Part shown: one piece after another, positions 54,326-61,339 of the stretch | Layout: each line of letters starts with the position of its first letter | Position numbering within the stretch: position 1 is the first letter of the stretch | Assembly (NCBI RefSeq): GCF_020707215.1 | Contig: NZ_JAJFET010000003.1 | Span: 310,001-374,000 of the forward strand | Source of the DNA: Sphingomonas sp. PL-96 | Lineage (GTDB): Bacteria; Pseudomonadota; Alphaproteobacteria; Sphingomonadales; Sphingomonadaceae | DNA: 64,000 bases | Reading direction: 5' to 3' | Made by a program: the position numbers and the translations under genes | Notes under the pieces: model-generated | Told to the model about the DNA's origin: nothing | Seen by the model: only the letters and a program-made list of their open reading frames with translations | Database searches by the model: none

Positions 54326-56910
54326 GGTCGGGCACTCAGCGTACGAAGGGTAAGGGCGCGCGCAAGCGCACGTGCGGAGGCATCGGACGCGACGTCGATG
54401 GTCACGCTTTCACCGGGCAGCAGGTCAAAGCCATCGTCGCTCGGCTGGGCGGCGACCGTGCCGAAGTCGAGCATCACCGCACGCGCCAGGTTCTTCGCGG
54501 TGATCGTCACCTGCTTGCCCTGCCAGCGCGTCGAAAGCTCGGGCGCGGGATAGGCCATGTCCTTGGGCAGCATGCGCTCGAACACCTTGCGCGACACGGT
54601 CTTGCCGTCGACCACCAGCTCCGCGACCGCATAGCTCGCGTTGGCTGGCGCGGTGCCGAACAGCTCGGCATCGGCGAGGCTCGCGATGTCCGCCGCCGAG
54701 AGCGGCGCCAGCGTCGTCGTGCCGCCCTTGTCGCCCAGCGGCTGCCCGGCCATGTCGAACGCGCGCACCCGCCACTCGGCCGCGATCGGCTGCGTCGCGT
54801 CGGAGACGAGCGCGATCCGCGTCTTGCCGTCGCGATGCTCGGGCACGATTGCCTGGGGCGCAAAGAAGCGCCGCGCCGCATAGTTCAGCAGCTTCCACCG
54901 GCCATGATAATCGATGCTCGCCCAGGAGATCGAAGGCCAGGTGTCGTTCATCTGCCAGAAGAGCGAGCCCATGTTGGTCGGGCGGCAGGCACGATGATGG
55001 CGCGCGGCCATGTCGATCGCCTGGGCCTGGTTGACCTGGGTCAGGTACACCGTGTCGGCGAAGTCCTTGGCCGGGCGCAGCCGCTGGTCGAGGTACATCT
55101 TCAGCCGCTCGTTGCCTTCGCCAGCCAGGAACTTCTGGTGGCCCTTCAGCACCGGGCTGTCGAGCGCGAGCGGGCCGTTGCCGGCGAACTCACGGATCGT
55201 CGCCATGTCCGGCATCGCCTGGAAGCCATATTCGGACATGAAGCGCGTGCAGCTATCGAGGTAGTTCTCGACCGGCTTGGAGCCGGACCACACGTCCCAG
55301 AAGTGGCGGTCGCCCGCGGCGTCGGTGTCGACCGGACCCTCATAGTTGGTCGACGGCGATCCCGGCCAATAGGGCGTGCCCGGCGAGCGGGTGAGCACCG
55401 CGTCGCGCAGCACCTGGTTGAACAGCACGGCCATGCCCGCACCGATCCGCTCCTGCTCATCGGCGCCGATGCGCTTCTTGAACGCCTTGCGGTCCGACCA
55501 GTTTTCCCAGCCGGACAGCACTTCGTTGCCGCCGGACCAGGCGACGACGGAGGGGTGCGACTGGAGCCGTGCGACCTGCTGCTCGGCCTCGACGCGGACG
55601 TTCTCGCGGAATTCCGCATCCGGCGGCGTCACCGACCCGCCGAACATGAAGTCCTGCCAGATCATGATGCCCATCTCGTCCGCCATCGCGTAGAAGGCGT
55701 CGTCGAGATAATAGCCGCCGCCCCAGATGCGCAGCATGTTCATGTTGGCGTCGACCGCGCCCTGCAGGATGTGCCGCATCTGCGCTGCCGGCACCCGGCT
55801 CGGAAAGTTGTCGAACGGGATGACGTTCGCGCCCTTGGCAAAGATCGGGATGCCATTGACCTGGAAGCCGAAGCCGCCGTCCTTGGTCAGCAGTTCCACC
55901 GTGCGCAGCCCGATGCGGCGCTCGGTCCGATCGGTTTCGGCACCCGCCTCGACCAGCGCCGCCTGCACACGGTACATGGGCTGCGCGCCATAACCGACCG
56001 GCTGCCAGCGCTGCGGATTGGCAATGGTCAGTGGCACCGTAACGCGGTTCTCGCCGGCCGCGACCTGCACCGTCCGCTCGACGCCCTGCGTCTGCCCGTT
56101 GGGACCGACGACATTGGTGCGCAGCGTCACGCTGCCGGCGGTATCCGCCATCAGCGTATAGCGTGCTGTCAGCTGCGCCTCGGCATCGTTGATCGCTTCC
56201 TGGTCGACCTGAAGCGTTTCGATGCGCACATCGTCCCAGGCTTCCAGGCGCACCGGACGCCACACGCCGATGTTGATGATGCGGGGACCCCAGTCCCAGC
56301 TGTAGTGGTATTTGGGCTTGCGGATGTAGGGCGAGCTCTGCTTGCCCTTGGGCTCGTCGCCGAACGCGGAGTCATATTCACCTGGCAGCGGGTTCGCTTC
56401 CTTCAGCACCATCGGCTGGAGCGTGCGTACGGGCGAGGCGATCGACACCAGCAGCTCGTTGCGCCCGAGCTTCAGTGCGGGCTTCGCATCCACCCGCCAC
56501 TGGCGATGGGCGTTGGCCGTCGCGAGCAATTGCTGTCCGTTCACCGACACGGTCGCGAACGTGTCCAGCCCGTCGAACACCAGCTCCAGATGGTCGCGCC
56601 GGAGCATCTCGGCCGTGACGTCGATGGTGCGGCGGAACTGCCAGTTGGTGAGCCCGGCCCACTGGATCTTGGCTTCGTTCAAGCCCTGGAACGGATCCGG
56701 CACGCGCTTGGCGGCGATCAGGTCCTGCTGGACGCTGCCGGGCACTTGCGAGCGGAACCACTTGGCCTCGCGCGGGTGCTGGCCTGCGGCGGTCGCGTCG
56801 GCGGGATCGATGCGGACCTGCCAGTCGCCATCCAGCGAAACGTGGGTGCGCGGCGCGCTCCAGGCCGGCAGCGACGCGAACAGCAGGGGAAGGGCGATCC
56901 AGCGTTTCAT
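54322..56910 (-). CDS. GH2 beta-mannosidase, secreted
   Basis: This retaining beta-mannosidase of 862 residues has a signal peptide (WIALPLLFASLPAWSA). Domains run from the N-terminal sugar-binding fold (HVSLDGDWQVRIDP) through the Ig-like domain to the TIM barrel with acid/base E463 (AWSGGNEVLSGWENW) and nucleophile E560 (RFMSEYGFQAMP). PKYHYSWDWGPRI and DTWPSISWASIDYHGRWK are specific for the beta-mannosidase branch of GH2. It cleaves Man-beta-1,4-GlcNAc, the core link exposed after the alpha-mannosidases. It is the first gene of the five-gene glycosidase operon; stop overlaps the GH3 start. Confidence 0.94.
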   Translation of the reverse strand: MKRWIALPLLFASLPAWSAPRTHVSLDGDWQVRIDPADATAAGQHPREAKWFRSQVPGSVQQDLIAAKRVPDPFQGLNEAKIQWAGLTNWQFRRTIDVTAEMLRRDHLELVFDGLDTFATVSVNGQQLLATANAHRQWRVDAKPALKLGRNELLVSIASPVRTLQPMVLKEANPLPGEYDSAFGDEPKGKQSSPYIRKPKYHYSWDWGPRIINIGVWRPVRLEAWDDVRIETLQVDQEAINDAEAQLTARYTLMADTAGSVTLRTNVVGPNGQTQGVERTVQVAAGENRVTVPLTIANPQRWQPVGYGAQPMYRVQAALVEAGAETDRTERRIGLRTVELLTKDGGFGFQVNGIPIFAKGANVIPFDNFPSRVPAAQMRHILQGAVDANMNMLRIWGGGYYLDDAFYAMADEMGIMIWQDFMFGGSVTPPDAEFRENVRVEAEQQVARLQSHPSVVAWSGGNEVLSGWENWSDRKAFKKRIGADEQERIGAGMAVLFNQVLRDAVLTRSPGTPYWPGSPSTNYEGPVDTDAAGDRHFWDVWSGSKPVENYLDSCTRFMSEYGFQAMPDMATIREFAGNGPLALDSPVLKGHQKFLAGEGNERLKMYLDQRLRPAKDFADTVYLTQVNQAQAIDMAARHHRACRPTNMGSLFWQMNDTWPSISWASIDYHGRWKLLNYAARRFFAPQAIVPEHRDGKTRIALVSDATQPIAAEWRVRAFDMAGQPLGDKGGTTTLAPLSAADIASLADAELFGTAPANASYAVAELVVDGKTVSRKVFERMLPKDMAYPAPELSTRWQGKQVTITAKNLARAVMLDFGTVAAQPSDDGFDLLPGESVTIDVASDASARALARALTLRTLSARP

Positions 56911-57355
56911 GATGCGGTCTCCGTCAGAGTCGCCTGTCCGGCTGCATCGTGCAGGCCGAAGGTCGGGGAGGGGAATGGAACGGCGCGGTGCTGCACACGC
57001 GCGGCAAGGGGCAGCGAAGCGGGGAAGCGGACGCGCACGGCAGCGGTATGTCCTTGCGGCGCCCGGTCCTCGAGCGGCAGACATGCCGTGCACCCTCGCC
57101 GCTCGGGTCGGCTGAACCTCGCCCCCATCCGATACTCCCCCTTTCGGGCGTCAGGCGCCCTGGTATTGTAACTGTGTAACCAATATAGGTCCTGGCATGC
57201 AACAGAACTGTGCCGGCTGTAACACTTTGACGCGGAACGAACGCGCCTTCCAGGCTGGCAATACCATTGCAGGACCGGAGTTGCCCGCGAACCGCGCTTA
57301 CGATAGCTCTTGTGCAAACAGGGCGCGAACAGCGCTGGCGGGGGGAGCGGAACGG
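56911..57355. promoter_or_regulatory. Divergent control region between beta-mannosidase operon and GntR operon
   Basis: There is no convincing gene in these 445 bases. Bases 56911-57160 are GC-rich and would form an unusually long leader for the beta-mannosidase mRNA if its promoter lies near 57160-57230, where the sequence becomes AT-richer. TGTAAC occurs at 57167-57172, 57175-57180 and 57218-57223. Confidence 0.55.
57161..57182 (+). promoter_or_regulatory. Candidate GntR/HutC-type operator
   Basis: The site starts TGGTATTGTAAC and ends GTAACCA, giving TGGT and ACCA ends over 22 bases and a direct repeat of TGTAAC inside. The first ten bases are identical to the site at 45923-45932. It lies between the divergent beta-mannosidase and GntR genes. 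Confidence 0.55.
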
Positions 57356-58093
57356 ATGGGCTTTTCGGATCAGGTGGGACGTTTTCGTGCGGGCAATCCT
57401 TCCCCGCTCTACCTTCAGCTCCAGCAGCTGATCCGCGAGGGTATCAACAGCCATTTGCTGGGCCAGGGCGACGCCATCCCGGCAGAGCGCGACCTTGCGA
57501 CCGAATATGACGTGTCGCGCATCACCGTTCGCAAGGCGATCGGCGGGCTTGTGGAGGAAGGGCTGCTCACGCGTCGCCGCGGGGCGGGCACGTTCGTGGC
57601 CGGGCGTGTCGAGAAGAGCTTCTCCAAGCTCTCCTCCTTTTCCGAGGACATGGCCGCGCGCGGGCGAGCCGCCAGCAGCCGCTGGATCTCGCGTGCGTCC
57701 GGCACGGTCAACCCGGAAGAGGCGATGGCGCTGGATCTGTCGCCCGGCGCGCCGGTGCTGCGCTTCCACCGCATCCGCTCGGCCGACGACGTGCCGATGG
57801 CGCTCGAATATTCGACCATCGCCGGATATTGCCTGCCGTCGGTGGAGGCGGTCGGGGACTCGCTGTACGAAGCGCTGGAGGCTGCCGGCAATCGGCCCAC
57901 GCGCGCGCTCCAGCGGCTGCGCGCCGTGCCGTTCGGGCTCGAACAGGCCAAGATGCTGGGTGTCGACGCGGGCGCGCCCGGCTTGCTGATCGAACGCCGC
58001 GGCTTCCTGCGCGACGGGCGCGCAGCCGAGTTCACGCGCTCCTATTATCGGGGCGACGCCTATGATTTCGTAGCGGAGTTGACCGACCTCTGA
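57356..58093 (+). CDS. GntR family (HutC/UTRA) transcriptional regulator
   Basis: This 245-residue regulator has an N-terminal winged helix (SPLYLQLQQLIREGINSHLL, GDAIPAERDLATEYDVSRIT, VRKAIGGLVEEGLLTRRRGA) and a C-terminal UTRA ligand domain (ALDLSPGAPVLRFHRIRSAD, EYSTIAGYCLP, RSYYRGDAYDFVAEL). The arrangement is that of NagR/YvoA, which senses GlcNAc-6-P or GlcN-6-P. The ATG at 57356 has GGAG nine bases upstream. It is divergent from the glycosidase operon and 56 nt ahead of the beta-galactosidase gene, so it probably controls both, and also the AGA operon through the shared site. Confidence 0.88.
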   Translation: MGFSDQVGRFRAGNPSPLYLQLQQLIREGINSHLLGQGDAIPAERDLATEYDVSRITVRKAIGGLVEEGLLTRRRGAGTFVAGRVEKSFSKLSSFSEDMAARGRAASSRWISRASGTVNPEEAMALDLSPGAPVLRFHRIRSADDVPMALEYSTIAGYCLPSVEAVGDSLYEALEAAGNRPTRALQRLRAVPFGLEQAKMLGVDAGAPGLLIERRGFLRDGRAAEFTRSYYRGDAYDFVAELTDL

Positions 58094-58149
58094 CGGTCGC
58101 CCGCCGCTTCACCCGCGCGGCCGAGCGGCCGCCATCCGGAGGATCCCGC

Positions 58150-61050
58150 ATGCACCGACGCCAGCTTCTGGCGAGCGGCGCAGGGCTTGGCGCCCTGCTT
58201 GCCGCCAATCCGCAGCTTGCCCTGGCAGCGCCCGCCCGGGGGCGCGGCCATGACGGCTTCCCCATGCCGCAGCCGGAGCAGACGCTGCCGCATCCGCTGG
58301 CGGTGCAGGACCCCTCGCGCACGCTGCTGGAGCGGGGCTGGCGCTTTCACGAAGGCGACGTCGTGGCGCCGATGCCCGACACGCACAATGCCACTTATCT
58401 GAGCGTGAAGGCTGGCAATGCGCTGGGCGCCGCCGCCATGAGCTTTGACGACTCCGATTGGCAGGCGGTGCGGCTGCCGCACGACTGGGCGGCGGGCCAG
58501 CCGTTCGTGGAGACAGCCAATGTCTCGCAAGGATATCGGCCGCGCGGCATCGGCTGGTATCGCCGCGCGCTGACCCTCGATCCCGCCGATCGCGGCAAGA
58601 CGATCGAGCTGCACTTCGACGGCATCGCGACCAACGCCACCATCTGGATTAACGGCAGCACGGTCGCCCACAACTGGTCGGGCTACAACAGCGTCCATAT
58701 CGACCTGACCCCCTTCGCGCGCTTTGGCGAAGAGACCAACGTCATCGCCATCCGCGTGGACGCCAACGCGATGGAAGGCTGGTGGTACGAAGGCGCCGGC
58801 CTGTACCGTCACGCCTGGCTGGTGCGCCGCGCGCCCGTCGCAATCGTGACCGACGGCGTTCACTGCGATCCGCGCCGGGCTGAGGACGGGCGCTGGCACG
58901 TCCCGATTACCGCCACCCTCGGCAATGTTGGCCGGGAGCCGGCCGACGTCACCGTCGAGGCGCTGCTGCTCGATCCGGACGGCAGGACCGTCGCCACCGG
59001 CCGAGCCGACACCGTGGTGCCGGTGCTGGAGCGCGCCGAGGCTTCGCTGACCCTTGATGCTGGCGCACCCAGTTTGTGGTCGGTCGAGACGCCGACGCTC
59101 TACACGGTCGTCACGCGCGTGCTACGCGACGGCGCAAGCGCGGACGAGCGCCGCACGCCGATCGGCTTTCGTACCATCCGCTTCGATGCGGACCGCGGCT
59201 TCTTCCTCAACGACCAGGCCGTGAAGCTGAAGGGCGTCTGCCTGCACCAGGACCATGCCGGCGTCGGCGTGGCGGTGCCCGACGCGCTGATCGCGTGGCG
59301 GCTGGAGCGGCTGAAGGCGATGGGCTGCAACGCCATCCGCTGTACCCACAACGCGCCCAATGCCGAGCTGCTCGACCTGTGCGACCGCATGGGCTTCCTC
59401 GTCATGGACGAGAACCGCCACTTCAATCCGGCGCCCGATTACATGGAGCAGCTCGAGTGGCTGGTGCGGCGCGATCGCAATCACCCGAGCGTCATCCTCT
59501 GGTCGATCTTCAACGAAGAGCCGATGCAGGGGACGGAGGCCGGCGTGGAGATGCTGCGCCGCATGGCGGCGGCGGTCCACCGGCTCGACGGTGCTCGGCC
59601 CGTCACCGCGGCGATGAACGGCGCCTTCTACGATCCCATCAACGTCTCGACCGTGGTCGATGTGGTCGGGTTCAACTACTACCAGGCGGACTACGACCGT
59701 TTTCACCAGCTCAACCCGACAAAGCCGATCACCAGTTCGGAGGACACCAGCGCCTACGAAACCCGTGGCGCGTTCGAAAGCATTCCCGCCGGTCATGTTC
59801 TCACCTCCTACGATACGGAGGCGACGAGCTGGGGCGCCACCCACCGCGAGACCTGGCGCGAGATCGCCAAGCGCCCGTTCGTGGCGGGCGGGTTCGTCTG
59901 GACCGGCTTCGACTATCACGGCGAGCCGACGCCCTATGACTGGCCGACCATCGCCAGCTTCTTCGGCATCCTCGACCTGTGCGGCTTCCCCAAGACCGCC
60001 TTCGACATCCACCGCGCCCACTGGATCGAGGACGAGGCGGTGGTCGGCATCGCGCCGCACTGGACCTGGCCGGGCAAGGAGGGGCAGACGATCCCCGTGT
60101 TCGTCAGCAGCAATGCCGAAACCGTGCTGCTGCGCCTCAACGGCCGCGATCTGGGCGTGCAGAAGGTTGACCGAATCCTGGGCAACGAGTGGCAGGTGCC
60201 CTATCAGCCCGGCCGTATCGAAGCACTGGCAATGCGCGGGGGCAAGGTGGTGGCGAGCGCCGCGCATGAAACCGCGGGCGCCCCGGTGGCACTGCGGCTC
60301 ACCCCAGCACGCACGGTGATGGCCGGCGATGGGGAGGATGTGCAGCCGATCACCGTCGACGCGATCGACGCGCGCGGCCGCCACGTGCCCACCGCCAACC
60401 TGCTGAGCCAGTTCGCGGTCGAGGGCGCCGAGATCATCGGCGTCGGGAATGGCGATCCGAACAGCCATGAGGCAGAGCATGGCAACCGCCGCTCGCTGTT
60501 CAACGGTCTCGCCCAGCTGATCGTGCGGGCGGAGACGGGAAGGGGACGCATCACCGTGCGCGCGACTGCCGAGGGGCTGAAGCCGGCACGCCTCACCCTC
60601 GACAGGCTCCCCGCCAGTGGCCCTGCCCAGGTCGCGGTGACACCGCCGACGATGCTGCTGGCCGAGTGGCGCCGCTCGCCCGCGCTGGCCGAGCGACCCG
60701 ACCCAGCGCTCGCGCCTGCCGATGGTGACAACAACAGCTGGGCGTTTGTGCGCAGCGGCACGCCGACGCGCGCCGAGCCGAGCGCCGGTTGGCGGGTCTA
60801 TCGCACCGTGTTCCGCCCGTGGAAGCGGGTCGGCGCGGAAGGCGGCACGATCACCTTCGATCGTGTCGCCGGCAGTGCGGAGTTGTGGGTGGACGGGCAG
60901 AAGCTCGCAACCAAGGCCGATGCCGCGCCGGGCCCGCTCCGCGCCGACATCCCCGCCGGCACGGAACCTCGCCGCGTGGCCCTGCTGGTGAACGCGCCCG
61001 CCGACACCGTGTCGGGCATCCTGGCGCGCGTGACCGTCACGACGCGCTGA
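58150..61050 (+). CDS. GH2 beta-galactosidase, exported
   Basis: A 966-residue GH2 enzyme with Tat-like leader (HRRQLLASGAGLGALLAA). It begins with the sugar-binding domain (LERGWRFHEGD; VRLPHDWAAGQPF; GWYRRALTLDPADRGKTIEL), then Ig-like domains, and a barrel with GVCLHQDHAGVGVAVPD, acid/base E456 (LWSIFNEEPMQ), nucleophile E531 (TSSEDTSAYETRG) and GFVWTGFDYHGEPTPYDWP, all of the bacterial DUF4982-type beta-galactosidases. C-terminal domains follow. GGAGG stands before the ATG. In the pathway it would remove terminal beta-galactose from complex N-glycan antennae; another beta-glycoside is possible. Confidence 0.9.
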   Translation: MHRRQLLASGAGLGALLAANPQLALAAPARGRGHDGFPMPQPEQTLPHPLAVQDPSRTLLERGWRFHEGDVVAPMPDTHNATYLSVKAGNALGAAAMSFDDSDWQAVRLPHDWAAGQPFVETANVSQGYRPRGIGWYRRALTLDPADRGKTIELHFDGIATNATIWINGSTVAHNWSGYNSVHIDLTPFARFGEETNVIAIRVDANAMEGWWYEGAGLYRHAWLVRRAPVAIVTDGVHCDPRRAEDGRWHVPITATLGNVGREPADVTVEALLLDPDGRTVATGRADTVVPVLERAEASLTLDAGAPSLWSVETPTLYTVVTRVLRDGASADERRTPIGFRTIRFDADRGFFLNDQAVKLKGVCLHQDHAGVGVAVPDALIAWRLERLKAMGCNAIRCTHNAPNAELLDLCDRMGFLVMDENRHFNPAPDYMEQLEWLVRRDRNHPSVILWSIFNEEPMQGTEAGVEMLRRMAAAVHRLDGARPVTAAMNGAFYDPINVSTVVDVVGFNYYQADYDRFHQLNPTKPITSSEDTSAYETRGAFESIPAGHVLTSYDTEATSWGATHRETWREIAKRPFVAGGFVWTGFDYHGEPTPYDWPTIASFFGILDLCGFPKTAFDIHRAHWIEDEAVVGIAPHWTWPGKEGQTIPVFVSSNAETVLLRLNGRDLGVQKVDRILGNEWQVPYQPGRIEALAMRGGKVVASAAHETAGAPVALRLTPARTVMAGDGEDVQPITVDAIDARGRHVPTANLLSQFAVEGAEIIGVGNGDPNSHEAEHGNRRSLFNGLAQLIVRAETGRGRITVRATAEGLKPARLTLDRLPASGPAQVAVTPPTMLLAEWRRSPALAERPDPALAPADGDNNSWAFVRSGTPTRAEPSAGWRVYRTVFRPWKRVGAEGGTITFDRVAGSAELWVDGQKLATKADAAPGPLRADIPAGTEPRRVALLVNAPADTVSGILARVTVTTR

Positions 61051-61169
61051 GGAGGCGGCGGCCGCCCCTAAGCGGCCGCTGCCCGGCGAAGGCCGGGGTG
61101 CAGTTGGAGGGCTTCAGGGATCCGTGCCCGCGCGAACCCGCGGCTAACCAGACCGACATCCGGGTATGT

Positions 61170-61206
61170 TCGGGACCCTGGGCTCCTGCGTTGGCAGGAG
61201 CACGGG
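61170..61206. repeat. Dispersed hairpin repeat, copy 3 (half)
   Basis: CCTGG is followed by hairpin GCTCCTGC (61182-61189) / GCAGGAGC (61194-61201) and ACGGG, matching the right half of the copy at 37245-37323. The left half is diverged. Apart from this and the inverted repeat at 61302, bases 61051-61339 hold no gene that I can see. Confidence 0.6.
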
Positions 61207-61301
61207 TGCGCGAGCGGGTAGCGCGGCTCCAAACTCGTCGACCTGACAAGCGTCAGGTTCCATATCCGCAGCGGTCGGAGCAAGAACGCTGCGGCCGGGC
61301 C

Positions 61302-61332
61302 GCGGGTCTTCGCCACCTGGGCGAAGACCCGC
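61302..61332. terminator. Perfect 13-bp inverted repeat, possible terminator
   Basis: GCGGGTCTTCGCC (61302-61314) and GGCGAAGACCCGC (61320-61332) flank ACCTG, eight bases behind the PTS EIICB stop codon. There is no T run on either strand, so it may act as an mRNA 3'-end hairpin rather than a classical terminator. Confidence 0.55.
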
Positions 61333-61339
61333 TCAGCCT

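Noticed and set aside
54211..57171. 986-codon plus-strand frame opposite the beta-mannosidase
   Set aside because: Minus strand carries the GH2 catalytic glutamates; the long antisense frame follows from high GC content.
56949..57179. Possible 76-residue protein in the GntR/beta-mannosidase gap
   Set aside because: No ribosome site, no motif, and it covers the likely promoter and operator.
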